64,000 nucleotides of DNA from Mucilaginibacter frigoritolerans (GTDB taxonomy: Bacteria; Bacteroidota; Bacteroidia; Sphingobacteriales; Sphingobacteriaceae). How positions within the stretch are numbered: position 1 is the stretch's first letter; each line of letters starts with the position of its first letter. A program made the translations under genes and the position numbers. Of this stretch, positions 25,908 through 35,080 are shown in pieces. Location: the NCBI RefSeq assembly GCF_007830615.1, contig NZ_VLLI01000003.1:372001-436000 (forward strand), in the 5' to 3' direction. The notes under the pieces are model-generated. The model made no database searches. It had not been told where the DNA came from and saw only the letters and a list, made by a program, of their open reading frames with translations.

Positions 25908-26867
25908 ATGAAACCATCATTCAGAATATTATCTGGATTCTTATTGATTATCTTTTGCTCATCGTGGGGATTTTATGCACATTACCGAATTAACAGGCTT
26001 GCCGTTTTTATACTACCTAAGGCAATGTCAGGTTTTTACAGGGCTAATATTCAATTTATAACAGAACATGCCATCAGTGCTGATAAACGCCGTTACGTTG
26101 ACACAACAGAAGCTCCCCGTCATTATTTAAATGCAGATCACTATGGCAAAAAACCTTTTGGCAATATCCCGCAGAACTGGGATGACGCCGCGCTGAAGTT
26201 CACAGCCGATACGGTTATTAAATACGGCACCGTTCCATGGACCATTCAATATAATTATTACCGGCTGGTAAAAGCGTTTAAAGAGCATGATACCACCGCC
26301 ATTTTAAATACCTCTGCAAACCTGGGCCACTATATTGCTGATGCACATGTACCGTTGCACCTTACCCAAAACTATAACGGACAATTAACCAATCAAACCG
26401 GTATACATGCCTTATGGGAAAGCCGGATACCCGAATTATTTGGCAATCGGTATAGCTTATACGCCGGCAAGGCCCGTTATATTGAAAACCCGCTGGCCGA
26501 AGCATTTAAAATATGCCGCAGCTCGTTTAAAAGCGTTGATAGCGTATTGCTTTTTGAAAGGAAATTAAACAAATCATTCCCTCCTGATAAAAAATACGTA
26601 ATTGAAAAAAGAGGGAAAAAACAGGTAAGTAACTATTCCGAAGCTTATGCAAAGGCTTACCAAACCATGTTACAAGGCATGGTGCAGCGCCGAATGCGCT
26701 CGGCTATTTTATCAGTAGGCAGTTTCTGGTACTCTGCCTGGGTTGATGCCGGGCAGCCCGATCTGGATAAATTAATTGCACAGCCCTTAAGTAAAGATGA
26801 TATGGCTAAAATCCAGCAGGAAGAAATCAGCTTTAAAAACACAAAAGCAATAATAAGGGTAAAGTAA
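25908..26867 (+). CDS. S1/P1-nuclease or zinc phospholipase C-like hydrolase
   Basis: About 319 residues, secreted (MKPSFRILSGFLLIIFCSSW). The trinuclear-zinc family signature is present: SSWGFYAHYRINRLAVFILP with the first histidine just after the signal, SANLGHYIADAHVPLHLTQN (HxxxD...H ligands, about residue 143) and NQTGIHALWESRIPELF (HxxxE). This fits the S1/P1 nuclease-phospholipase C fold of Bacteroidota. The substrate, nucleic acid or phospholipid, cannot be told from sequence. An ATG 9 bp earlier (25899) is equally possible. It is the only plus-strand gene between the kinase block and DedA. Confidence 0.88.
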   Translation: MKPSFRILSGFLLIIFCSSWGFYAHYRINRLAVFILPKAMSGFYRANIQFITEHAISADKRRYVDTTEAPRHYLNADHYGKKPFGNIPQNWDDAALKFTADTVIKYGTVPWTIQYNYYRLVKAFKEHDTTAILNTSANLGHYIADAHVPLHLTQNYNGQLTNQTGIHALWESRIPELFGNRYSLYAGKARYIENPLAEAFKICRSSFKSVDSVLLFERKLNKSFPPDKKYVIEKRGKKQVSNYSEAYAKAYQTMLQGMVQRRMRSAILSVGSFWYSAWVDAGQPDLDKLIAQPLSKDDMAKIQQEEISFKNTKAIIRVK

Positions 26868-26875
26868 AGCTGCTA

Positions 26876-27550
26876 TTAAGCAGCCTGTTTCTTACTCATA
26901 CGGCTTTTTACAGCAGCAAAAATTGGAGGGACTACAGACACCAAAATAATCACCACACCTACCAAAGCAAAATGCGCTTTAAAGAAAGGTACATTCCCCA
27001 AAAAGTATCCAGCAAAAAGAAACACAATGATCCATGATGCGCCACCAATAATATTATAAAGGCTGTATTTCAGGAACGACATTTTACTTACCCCGGCTAC
27101 AAAAGGGGCTATAGTTCTGATAATGGGCATAAAGCGGCTAAAAATCACTGCCAATGCACCATGTTTTTCAAAAAAAGCATGTGTTTGCAGATAATAATCA
27201 AGCTTAAGTATTTTATTTTCTGGCTTAAACACTTTGGGGCCCAGATAACTTCCCAGCATATAATTTACTGTATTGCCGGTAAAGGCAGCAACAATTAAAA
27301 TAAGCGCCAGCATATAAATGCTTAAGCCTGTATTTCCGGCAGCTATTAAGGCACCTGCGGCAAATAATAATGAGTCGCCAGGTAAAAACGGGGTAATTAC
27401 AAAACCTGTTTCGGCAAATATGATGGCAAATAATATCAGATAAGTTAAAGCATGATACTGACTTATTATATCAGCAAGGTGCTTATCAATATGTAAAATA
27501 AAATCAATGAGGCTTTTAACTAGTTCCAAGGCTTTGTTGTTTTGGGGCAA
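26876..27550 (-). CDS. DedA-family membrane protein
   Basis: 224-residue membrane protein of the DedA/VTT family, thought to act in lipid flipping and proton-driven envelope maintenance. Signatures: ETGFVITPFLPGDSLLFAAG (about residues 48-67) and FSRFMPIIRTIAPFVAGVSK (about residues 136-156) with the conserved arginines. About five membrane segments and a basic tail (RMSKKQAA). The start is TTG at 27550, as no ATG precedes the conserved N-terminal helix. Convergent with the hydrolase at 25.9 kb; the two stops are 8 bp apart. Confidence 0.94.
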   Translation of the reverse strand: MPQNNKALELVKSLIDFILHIDKHLADIISQYHALTYLILFAIIFAETGFVITPFLPGDSLLFAAGALIAAGNTGLSIYMLALILIVAAFTGNTVNYMLGSYLGPKVFKPENKILKLDYYLQTHAFFEKHGALAVIFSRFMPIIRTIAPFVAGVSKMSFLKYSLYNIIGGASWIIVFLFAGYFLGNVPFFKAHFALVGVVIILVSVVPPIFAAVKSRMSKKQAA

Positions 27551-27599
27551 AAATATAAATTATATTCAGTATCGGTGGTTTTATATCTCCAGAGAATGC

Positions 27600-28331
27600 T
27601 TACTTGTTGGTAATAAACCCCGAATTAAACGCCGCCGAATCTGACCGGGTGGTATAACCATAAGCATAAATAGTGTACAGTCTTCCATCTTGTACTGTTA
27701 CGGTGGACTGCTCACTTAATATGGCTGTGCCGCCTGCGGCTTTTATTTGTATATCATAATTACCAACAGGTACTTCAATGAATTTTGAATTGGTTGGATA
27801 TAGCTGTGCACCAAAAGCCAGTGTTCCATTAGCATACATATCAAGACCGCCGGTTGCACTTGGTGATACATTAACAAACCTTATTTTTGCCCGGCCTATT
27901 GCGGGTTCAGTTGCAGTATCAACGGTAAAAAGCTGCTGTGGCACACCATTTACTGCTGTACCGGTAATAAATAAACTGTATTTTAAACCAGTTTTTAAAG
28001 AATCACTGCGTGAAAACAAAGTGGTACCTGAGTTTCCATTATAAATAAATGGCCTGAACTGATAAGGAATATCAACCGATGGCACATAAAAATAACCTGA
28101 ATTAACGCCATATATATATGGAGTGGTTAAAGAGTTTACCTGGTTATAATCAATATAAAGAGAAATATACCCTAAGTTGGGACTCAAATTCAGTATTTCG
28201 TATTGTATATTAAGCCCCGCCGCACTTGCCGCACCCGACTTACCGCATGATTGTATGGATGATATAAATAACACTCCTGCTACACCCAAACAAAACCAGA
28301 TCCAGATATTGCGCATATTTTTATAAGCCAT
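27600..28331 (-). CDS. DUF4397 lipoprotein 2
   Basis: 243 residues from the ATG at 28331 (an earlier ATG at 28370 would overlap the preceding gene by 29 bp). Membrane anchor and lipobox-like SIQSCGKSG near residue 29, then two DUF4397-type beta domains: ILNLSPNLGYISLYIDYNQV and IRFVNVSPSATGGLDMYANG, ending YTIYAYGYTTRSDSAAFN. This is probably an outer-membrane or periplasm-facing lipoprotein with Ig-like folds. It forms a tandem pair with the next gene, from which it is separated by 10 bp. Function unknown. Confidence 0.85.
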   Translation of the reverse strand: MAYKNMRNIWIWFCLGVAGVLFISSIQSCGKSGAASAAGLNIQYEILNLSPNLGYISLYIDYNQVNSLTTPYIYGVNSGYFYVPSVDIPYQFRPFIYNGNSGTTLFSRSDSLKTGLKYSLFITGTAVNGVPQQLFTVDTATEPAIGRAKIRFVNVSPSATGGLDMYANGTLAFGAQLYPTNSKFIEVPVGNYDIQIKAAGGTAILSEQSTVTVQDGRLYTIYAYGYTTRSDSAAFNSGFITNK

Positions 28332-28341
28332 TTTAGCTTTT

Positions 28342-29022
28342 TTAATTAACATTAATTGCCACTCCAACATTAAATGCAGCGGTGCCCGTTCCCTTTAATA
28401 ATCCCTTCGAATACAAAGTATATATATAAGCCGGTTGAAATACAATAGACGTATCTTTTAAAAGTAGAGATGTACTTGCCTGATAAATTTTAATCTCTTT
28501 TACTCCGCTCGCCATTGCCGCAAATGACGATGATGATTTAAAGGCGACTGAAGCAAAACTAATGGTATCTCCAACAAAAACATTAAGCGCGCCTGCATCA
28601 GGCGATACATTTACAAACCTTACCTGCGTGGTATCCAAATGACCTGTTATAGTATCAAGTTGATCTGTTGTCTTAAGTGTTTCACTTGCCGATGGGCCAT
28701 ACACAAAAACAGAAGTGTAGGTACTGTCAGTTAAATCCTCCGGCAAACTAAATAGAATGGCAGAAGTACCTATTTTTTTAAACTGATAATTTTGTATTCC
28801 GGCTGGTACCGACAGATAATAAGATTGCCCCCCCGGATATAAACTTGAGGTATTATTTTGACGGGTACCGTTTAAAAAGAAATTTAAGGTATCAACAGAT
28901 GCATTTACAATATTTAAACCAGTAGTAACTTTCTTTGCAAAAACCTCATCATTGTTTTTACAGGAATAAAATACTATTAGCACAGCAGCCATAACCCATA
29001 AAACCGAAAATCTCTTATCCAT
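28342..29022 (-). CDS. DUF4397 lipoprotein 1
   Basis: 226 residues with a lipoprotein signal ending LIVFYSCKNN (cysteine at residue 21). Two repeats of the DUF4397 pattern are seen: LNIVNASVDTLNFFLNGTRQ and VRFVNVSPDAGALNVFVGDT, followed by ATSGVKEIKIYQA-type strands and a final YTLYSKGLL. It is the upstream member of a tandem pair with the gene at 27600. The family is common in Bacteroidota and has no assigned function; surface or periplasmic location is inferred. Confidence 0.87.
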   Translation of the reverse strand: MDKRFSVLWVMAAVLIVFYSCKNNDEVFAKKVTTGLNIVNASVDTLNFFLNGTRQNNTSSLYPGGQSYYLSVPAGIQNYQFKKIGTSAILFSLPEDLTDSTYTSVFVYGPSASETLKTTDQLDTITGHLDTTQVRFVNVSPDAGALNVFVGDTISFASVAFKSSSSFAAMASGVKEIKIYQASTSLLLKDTSIVFQPAYIYTLYSKGLLKGTGTAAFNVGVAINVN

Positions 29023-29076
29023 ATAAATAATTGCTATAATAACTGCGTATTAAACATTTTGTTATAGTACCCGAAC

Positions 29077-29107
29077 AAAAAAGTCCGGTTCTATGCCGGA
29101 CTTTTGT
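29077..29107 (-). terminator. terminator downstream of dnaN
   Basis: Hairpin AAAAGTCCGG (29079-29088) / CCGGACTTTT (29096-29105) with A/T tracts on both sides. It is 107 bp past the dnaN stop, after an inverted word repeat. Confidence 0.75.
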
Positions 29108-29108
29108 A

Positions 29109-29214
29109 TTAGTGATCAGCGATAAGTGGCTGGAGATAAGTCTTGACAGTTAAATAAACAGTTTTAGTAAAACCGATGATCCTAACCTCTACTCACCAAC
29201 CTCTAATTACTAAT
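29109..29214. repeat. degenerate inverted word repeat beside the dnaN 3' end
   Basis: The left arm, TTAGTGATCAGCGATAAGTG plus GCTGGAGATAAG, is imperfectly repeated inversely at the right (CTCTACTCACCAACCTCTAA, then TTACTAATTA). The same TTAGTAATTGGAGATCAG wording occurs at 12316-12335 and, inverted, near 60626-60643. It is weaker than the nuo and cassette repeats; called on wording and layout only. Confidence 0.4.
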
Positions 29215-30338
29215 TATGCGTAGCTGTTAAGCATTACCGGCATCACAAGCATCAATACGTCCTCGTTTTCATCACCACCCTGTGGTAGTAATAAACCGGC
29301 ACGGTTGGGGGTCGACATTTCAAGCACAACCTCTTCGCAGCTCAGGTTCTTTAGCATTTCTATTAAAAAACGGGCGTTAAAACCAATTTCCATATCCTCA
29401 CCTTCATATTGGCAGGTTAAACGCTCGTGTGCCTCGTTAGCAAAATCAATATCTTCTGATGATATATTTAACTCGCTGCCGTTTATTTTAAGCCTTACCT
29501 GGTGGGTAGTTTTGTTAGCATAAATAGCTACACGGCTTAATGAACTTAAAAACGACTGACGGTCAATATTCAATTTATTAGGGTTATTCAATGGAATAAC
29601 GGCCTCATAATCAGGGTAACGCTCATCAATTAAGCGACAAACCAGGTTAATATTACCAAATTTAAAAAATGCGCTGGTGGTGTTATATTCTACCGAAACA
29701 TTAACGTCATCACTTGGTAATGATGATTTTAATAAGGTTAACGCTTTTTTAGGTAATATAAATGAGCTGGTGCTGGCAGCTTTAGCGTCCTTACGGCGGT
29801 AACGTACCAGTTTGTGGGCATCAGTAGCCACAAAAGTAAGGTACTGGGTTGATAGCTGGCAGTAAACCCCCGTCATTGCCGGGCGCAATTCGTCATTACT
29901 AACAGCAAAAATGGTTTTATTAATGGCCTCTGCCAAAACAGATGCAGGCAGGTTTACTGATGATGCATTTTCAACAACCGGTATTTTCGGAAAGTCTTCT
30001 CCGTTTTCGCCATTCAGTTTGTATTTACCATCACCGGCATTTATTTCAATAGCAAAAGTTTTATCATCAACAGAAAAAGCTATAGGCTGCTCCGGTAATG
30101 ATTTTAAAGTTTCTAACAAAATGCGTGATGGTATAGCGATACGGCCATTTTCCTTTGACTCAACCGGCAATGAAGTAGTCATGCTGGTTTGCAAATCGGT
30201 AGCCGAAATGGTTAAGTTTCCATCTTTTATCTCGAACAAAAAGTTCTCCAGTATGGGCAACACAGTACTACTGCTCAGTGCACCGCTAACAGCCTGCAAT
30301 TGCTTAAGTAAGGTTGATGTAGAAACAATAAATCTCAT
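29214..30338 (-). CDS. dnaN: DNA polymerase III sliding clamp (beta subunit)
   Basis: 374-residue clamp with three repeated domains: MRFIVSTSTLLKQLQAVSGA, then VLPILENFLFEI at the N terminus, the middle domain RPAMTGVYCQLSTQYLTFVA, then TDAHKLVRYR, and the C-terminal LLPQGGDENEDVLMLVMPVM. The start is placed at MRFIV (30338); an in-frame upstream start six residues earlier is not conserved. It is encoded away from dnaA here, between gldFG and the DUF4397 pair. Confidence 0.97.
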   Translation of the reverse strand: MRFIVSTSTLLKQLQAVSGALSSSTVLPILENFLFEIKDGNLTISATDLQTSMTTSLPVESKENGRIAIPSRILLETLKSLPEQPIAFSVDDKTFAIEINAGDGKYKLNGENGEDFPKIPVVENASSVNLPASVLAEAINKTIFAVSNDELRPAMTGVYCQLSTQYLTFVATDAHKLVRYRRKDAKAASTSSFILPKKALTLLKSSLPSDDVNVSVEYNTTSAFFKFGNINLVCRLIDERYPDYEAVIPLNNPNKLNIDRQSFLSSLSRVAIYANKTTHQVRLKINGSELNISSEDIDFANEAHERLTCQYEGEDMEIGFNARFLIEMLKNLSCEEVVLEMSTPNRAGLLLPQGGDENEDVLMLVMPVMLNSYA

Positions 30339-30357
30339 ATAATTACAATTAATCAAT

Positions 30358-30365
30358 CAAAAGTA
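30358..30365 (-). promoter_or_regulatory. candidate -7 box for dnaN
   Basis: The minus strand reads TACTTTTG (TAnnTTTG), 19 bp before the dnaN ATG, in the 33-bp gap after gldFG. Any -33 element would lie inside the gldFG coding end; none was clear. Confidence 0.4.
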
Positions 30366-30371
30366 TAAAAT

Positions 30372-32786
30372 TTAATGTGCATACTTCCTCCTGCGGATAT
30401 AATGTTGAAAAATAGCAAATATTACCAACAAAGCCAAAGGTATAACCGTGTTAATTACCTGCCAGTACAGCTTTTCGCTACGTACACGGGCACGGTTAAG
30501 CAGGCGTATTTTAACCTCTTTGGTACGCAGGGCAATAAGGCCCGAATCGTCCGTCATATAATCGGCAATGTTCAATAACAGGTTCTTGTTGCCAAAATCC
30601 TGGCGCATATACTGGTCATATCCCAGCGGATATGGCGAGCCATCGGCGCCTACCTGGTTCTTAAATATATCGCCATCACTAATCACAATCATTTTAGTAG
30701 GTACACTTTGCGGTAACTGGTTTACATGCTCAGTTAATCCGGGCGGCGTGGGCCTGTTCAGGAAATCGCTCTGAAACTTACCTTCCAGTAATACAGCCAC
30801 CGTTTTCGGCGCACTCTGAAACTGTTTCGGATCGGGTTCCTGCTCAATAGCCTGTAATGATATAATATGCGGCGCGCTTATTTTTTTATTATAAGGCGAT
30901 GAAGTAAGCAGAATAGTAGTTTTAACATTTTTAACCGCCAGTGTATCAATGGTGCTGGCAAATTCACTTCTTATACCATCCAGATTTTTCACTATCGGGT
31001 TTTTTGAAAGCGGCATAAACACCGGGTAAAATAACCACGGCACCATCTGAATTTGCGCCTGGCCGCCAACATTGCCGGTAGCAATAGGTATTTGTGCACA
31101 GCTGATATCGGCAATCAAATCATAGTTAATACGTACACCATAAGTAAACAGCTGATCATCCAGATCCAACTGTTTCGGGAACGACATCTGGTCGCCGCCA
31201 TGCCCGCGCAGGCTATCCAGTTCAGCATTTACCTGGTCTATCGACCATAATACCCTGCCGCCACGCATTACAAACTGGTCAATCTTAAATTTCTCCAGCT
31301 CATTAAGCGCCGTATCCGGTTTAGGGATAATCAGCAATTTAACTCTTTGCAATACGCTGAAAGGTACTGTCTTCAGGTTAATCCGGCCAATTTCAAATCC
31401 GTCTGATAATGATTTCATGGCATCATTCAGTTGCACATCGCTCAGCTCATGATCGCCCTCGGCAAAAGCAACAATAGGCTTGCCGCCACTGGTTATTTTT
31501 TTAATGGCCGATGAAAACGCATATTCAAGGTTCTGGATAGAGTTGTTATAAATCTCCTCATCTGTAAGCCCAATACGGTTCTGCAATAAATTAACAGCAA
31601 TGTATTTTCCTTTATATTCTACCAATGCTTCAGGGAAAAGCAGCATCTGGGTAACGCCATTATCCGTTTTTATACTGGTTGGTTGTGCAGCAATTCCTTT
31701 AGCTGCTAATGAATCATAAGCTGCTTTTTGCAAACTATCGGGTAATCCTTTTATAGCCGATACCGCATCAACCAATTCAAATTCAATTTGGTGGTGACTA
31801 TAGGCCTGCAAATCGCTCAGCATATCAATGGTAGCGCGTTGCAGGCGTTTCATTTCGCCATTAAAGTTTTCGCCCTTTAAATAAACAGCTACCCTTACAG
31901 GTGCCTTCAGGGTATCCATTATACTACGGCTAACTTTTGATATGGTGAAACGTTTTTCTTTGGTAAAATCAAAACGGGTAAAAGTAAAAACAGATACTAT
32001 CCAAAGGAAAACCAACACGCCTATTGCCGAAAAGCAATACTTTGCATCTTTACTAAAAATGCTTTTTTGCCTTTGCCTTATTAATACAAACAGGGTAAGG
32101 CAAATAAACAAGCCGGTAAGGATAATGAAATAAGTTAAATCGCGGGTATCAAGCACGCCACGGCTTACTGACTGATAATGGGCGGTGATACCAAAATTTT
32201 CAAGACTAAGGCTTTGCAACGATAAAAGCTGGCCCAATGAATCAAATCCGCTGTAAAAAAAGAAACAAAGAAATACAGCGACAGTAAAAGCAATAATTTG
32301 ATTTTTGCTGATAGACGATGCAAACAAACCTATTGCTGCAAAGCTTGCACCCAGTAAAAACAGACCTATGTATGAGCCAATAACTCCGCCGGTATCAATA
32401 TTGCCCTGCGGTGTGCCTAAGGTGTAAACCGAGTAATAATAAACCAGTGTAGGCAATAATGCAAAAAGCACTATTAAAAGGCTGGCGAAATATTTACCCA
32501 ATACTATTTGCCAATCGGTTAAGGGGCGGGTAAGTAATAATTCAAAAGTACCTTCCTTACGTTCTTCAGCCAGTGAGCGCATGGTAATGGCAGGTATCAG
32601 GAACATAAAAAGGTAGGGAGCAGTACTGAACAAACTATCCAGCCCTGCATAGCCGTAATCAAGGATGCTTGATTGGGGGAATACCCATAAAAACAATCCT
32701 AATATTATCAAAAAAACACCAATGGTAACATACGCCACCAACGAACTGAGGTAAGAAGTAATTTCTTTTTTGAGGATACTGAGCAC
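30372..32786 (-). CDS. GldF-GldG fusion, gliding ABC transporter subunits
   Basis: 804 residues. Residues 1 to about 245 match GldF, an ABC-2-type permease (MLSILKKEITSYLSSLVAYV, then AITMRSLAEERKEGTFELLL, about six membrane helices). From about residue 250 it continues as GldG: one membrane helix (FSAIGVLVFLWIVSVFTFTR), a long extracytoplasmic region with LKAPVRVAVYLKGENFNGEM and KPIVAFAEGDHELSDVQLND, and a C-terminal membrane helix followed by basic RRRKYAH. In Flavobacterium gldF and gldG are two genes of about 241 and 560 residues; the sum matches this single frame. The start is GTG. It is expected to work with GldA (34303-35010). Confidence 0.9.
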   Translation of the reverse strand: MLSILKKEITSYLSSLVAYVTIGVFLIILGLFLWVFPQSSILDYGYAGLDSLFSTAPYLFMFLIPAITMRSLAEERKEGTFELLLTRPLTDWQIVLGKYFASLLIVLFALLPTLVYYYSVYTLGTPQGNIDTGGVIGSYIGLFLLGASFAAIGLFASSISKNQIIAFTVAVFLCFFFYSGFDSLGQLLSLQSLSLENFGITAHYQSVSRGVLDTRDLTYFIILTGLFICLTLFVLIRQRQKSIFSKDAKYCFSAIGVLVFLWIVSVFTFTRFDFTKEKRFTISKVSRSIMDTLKAPVRVAVYLKGENFNGEMKRLQRATIDMLSDLQAYSHHQIEFELVDAVSAIKGLPDSLQKAAYDSLAAKGIAAQPTSIKTDNGVTQMLLFPEALVEYKGKYIAVNLLQNRIGLTDEEIYNNSIQNLEYAFSSAIKKITSGGKPIVAFAEGDHELSDVQLNDAMKSLSDGFEIGRINLKTVPFSVLQRVKLLIIPKPDTALNELEKFKIDQFVMRGGRVLWSIDQVNAELDSLRGHGGDQMSFPKQLDLDDQLFTYGVRINYDLIADISCAQIPIATGNVGGQAQIQMVPWLFYPVFMPLSKNPIVKNLDGIRSEFASTIDTLAVKNVKTTILLTSSPYNKKISAPHIISLQAIEQEPDPKQFQSAPKTVAVLLEGKFQSDFLNRPTPPGLTEHVNQLPQSVPTKMIVISDGDIFKNQVGADGSPYPLGYDQYMRQDFGNKNLLLNIADYMTDDSGLIALRTKEVKIRLLNRARVRSEKLYWQVINTVIPLALLVIFAIFQHYIRRRKYAH

Positions 32787-32897
32787 TTGAAATATTTATG
32801 GATTGAATGCCGAAAGTACATAACTGCAGTAAAAACAACTATTGCAGCCGTATAATTATTGTGTTAATAAATTAAAATCTAAATGATCAGCCACTAC

Positions 32898-33452
32898 CTA
32901 AAACCTTTCGGCTAAACGCAGTGCAAACTGGGCAAAGTTTGCCGGGTCTTTAAAGGGCCCGCTTATTCCGTAATCACCTTCTATATGCTTTTCTGGTTCC
33001 TGGCGCCATGATTCATACTTGATACCAATTTCAAAACCTTTCTTAAATGAATAACCAATACCGCCGGCAGAATCAAATGCACCACCGCCACCGTGCTGGC
33101 AATAAATAGCCTGTCCTAACTGACCTTCAGCATAAAAACCATTTACCAGAAAGTATTTAACACCCACTTTTACCGGCACATAGGCAATTGTTGAGGGCAC
33201 ATAAGCATTTTGGAGTTTTGTTTTTACACCAAATGATTCGTAACCAGCTTCTAAAGTAAAATTTAAATCTTTTTGAAAATGGTACTCATATTTTAACGAA
33301 CCGCCAATACCAACATTTAATAATGCATTCATATTATTAAGTGGCTGTGCGCCATAAATACCCAAGTTAAAATCCCCGATTTTTGATGATTGGGCAAAAC
33401 TATTAAAGGTAAAACCTAACGATAATGTTAATAGGAATATGATTTTTTTCAT
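32898..33452 (-). CDS. outer membrane beta-barrel protein, paralog a
   Basis: 184 residues, signal peptide MKKIIFLLTLSLGFTFNSFA, then a short OmpW/OmpX-like barrel with strands LKYEYHFQKDLNFTLEAGYE and VPVKVGVKYFLVNGFYAEGQ, and a final FAQFALRLAERF with the terminal phenylalanine recognised by BamA. A glycine-rich loop (QHGGGGAFDSAGG) is present. It is a paralog of the gene at 33571: the pattern YVPxTxAYVPVxVGxKYF recurs. Function unknown; outer membrane inferred. Confidence 0.85.
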   Translation of the reverse strand: MKKIIFLLTLSLGFTFNSFAQSSKIGDFNLGIYGAQPLNNMNALLNVGIGGSLKYEYHFQKDLNFTLEAGYESFGVKTKLQNAYVPSTIAYVPVKVGVKYFLVNGFYAEGQLGQAIYCQHGGGGAFDSAGGIGYSFKKGFEIGIKYESWRQEPEKHIEGDYGISGPFKDPANFAQFALRLAERF

Positions 33453-33570
33453 ATTGGATTGTAGTACATGTAAGTTATAGCAAACATAAAAAATATTTGC
33501 AGCTTTTTTATCCCAAGGAATATTTAAACTTAACTATACATTACTATTTCACACTGTGGTTTTTTCAGCT

Positions 33571-34104
33571 TTATTTTATCTTGAAACGATAAGCAACACG
33601 CAGAGCAATCTGGCTTACGGTACCACCGCTTTCAACACGGCCCTCGTATCGTAAACCGATATCAATAGTCGCTTTATGTTTATTGGTTGGGGCCGATACG
33701 CCTATAATGGGTGCATAAATAAAAGCTGCCCTTGATGCGCTGTAATTTGGATTTACATTTACCGAAGCGCCCAAATCGCCCTCAAAATAGGCTATTTTTG
33801 AAAAATAGTATTTGCCACCAATTTCTACTGGCACATATGTAGCATTGTCGACAGAAATATTATCATCAAGTTTTACAATGTAATCTGTTATACCAGCAGT
33901 TAAAGTAAAACTGAAAGGACTTGCTGCAACCGGCCGCTCAAACTTAGCCGAGGCACCTATAACAGTGCCATAAAATGTACTTGCGGCCCCAACTGGTATA
34001 CCATATTCAACTCCTAAACTTAAATGGCTATCGGTTTGCGCTTGTGCAAAGCAGGATACTGTACCCAGAAATAGTACAGCTACAAAAAGTAAAACAAATT
34101 TCAT
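33571..34104 (-). CDS. outer membrane beta-barrel protein, paralog b
   Basis: 177 residues with a signal peptide (cleaved after CFAQA). Strands such as LSLGVEYGIPVGAASTFYGT, NATYVPVEIGGKYYFSKIAY, then FEGDLGASVNV, and a terminal IALRVAYRFKIK indicate a small eight-stranded barrel. It shares layout and the motif YVPVxxGxKYF with paralog a, 118 bp away, so the two arose by duplication. It lies between gldA and gldFG but is not a known gliding component. Confidence 0.85.
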   Translation of the reverse strand: MKFVLLFVAVLFLGTVSCFAQAQTDSHLSLGVEYGIPVGAASTFYGTVIGASAKFERPVAASPFSFTLTAGITDYIVKLDDNISVDNATYVPVEIGGKYYFSKIAYFEGDLGASVNVNPNYSASRAAFIYAPIIGVSAPTNKHKATIDIGLRYEGRVESGGTVSQIALRVAYRFKIK

Positions 34105-34302
34105 TTTTAATAAGGTCTTTAACTTACAGTTGTGAAACGACTACCATAAGTGAGCCTATTTACGGAAAGAACAAGTTAAATGTTGCTTATTATTTTTAAA
34201 AGACTGTTGTTCAACAGCCTTGTATTTTCTTTAAGGCAAATCCATCACCATAAATGAAAGATGATGGATTATTTACGAGTGAGACGTAGTGACCATTAAT
34301 GG

Positions 34303-35010
34303 TTAACCATTAGTAAGGCCGATAAATATATTTTCTAGGGTTTTGCCATGATTGGCATTTCTTAATCCTTCCAGGGTATCATCTGCTACAATTTTTCCTT
34401 TATTGATGATGATTACATGATTACAAACAGCTTCAACCTCCTGCATAATATGCGTACTGAGGATAACTGTTTTTGTTTTTCCCAGATCGAGGATCAACTG
34501 GCGGATGCCGATTAACTGATTAGGGTCAAGGCCAGAGGTAGGTTCATCCAATATCAGCACCTGCGGATCATGCAAAATAGCCTGCGCCAAGCCTACACGC
34601 TGGCGGTAACCTTTGGATAGCTGTCCTATTTTTTTATGTTGTTCGGGTACCAGCCCGGTTAGTTCTATTACTTCCTCAATACGTTTTTGGGGCGATGCCA
34701 TTTGGTGTATGCTGGCTATAAAAGCCATTGATTCTTTTACATACATATCCAAATAAAGGGCATTATTTTCTGGCAGGTAACCAATATTACGTTTAACTTC
34801 TATAGGCGCTTGCTCCACATCAAAACCACACACAGATGCCTTGCCCGAAGTTTGCGGAATAAACGTAGTCAGTATTTTCATGGTGGTTGATTTACCCGCA
34901 CCATTGGGACCTAAAAAACCCAATACTCCCGGCTCTGCGCTAAAGCTAATGTTATCCACGGCCTTTTGTGCACCGTAAACTTTGGTTAATGATTCAACAA
35001 CAATACTCAT
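34303..35010 (-). CDS. gldA: gliding-motility ABC transporter ATPase GldA
   Basis: 235-residue ABC ATPase: Walker A GPNGAGKST (about residues 34-42), Q-loop GYLPENNALY, signature LSKGYRQRVG (about residues 132-141), Walker B VLILDEPTSGLD (about residues 153-164) and H-loop ILSTH. The sequence style and closeness to gldFG identify GldA. It is shorter than the roughly 300-residue Flavobacterium protein and ends LENIFIGLTNG, so the extra C-terminal segment is absent. A TACATTTG -7 box lies just upstream. Confidence 0.9.
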   Translation of the reverse strand: MSIVVESLTKVYGAQKAVDNISFSAEPGVLGFLGPNGAGKSTTMKILTTFIPQTSGKASVCGFDVEQAPIEVKRNIGYLPENNALYLDMYVKESMAFIASIHQMASPQKRIEEVIELTGLVPEQHKKIGQLSKGYRQRVGLAQAILHDPQVLILDEPTSGLDPNQLIGIRQLILDLGKTKTVILSTHIMQEVEAVCNHVIIINKGKIVADDTLEGLRNANHGKTLENIFIGLTNG

Positions 35011-35014
35011 GCTT

Positions 35015-35022
35015 CAAATGTA
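35015..35022 (-). promoter_or_regulatory. candidate -7 box for gldA
   Basis: The minus strand reads TACATTTG (TAnnTTTG), only 4 bp before the gldA ATG, implying a nearly leaderless transcript. No -33 match at ideal spacing. Confidence 0.4.
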
Positions 35023-35080
35023 AATTTTAGATATGAGATTTGAGGAAAATTTTTTGTTGGTTATAAAAAGCTGCTCGCAG

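Noticed and set aside
30372..32786. gldFG as a frameshift artefact
   Set aside because: The frame is continuous and both halves have their expected lengths; only raw reads could overturn it.
34303..35010. GldA as a truncated pseudogene
   Set aside because: All ATPase motifs are intact and the end ENIFIGLTNG resembles a normal C terminus; the shorter length may be normal in this clade.
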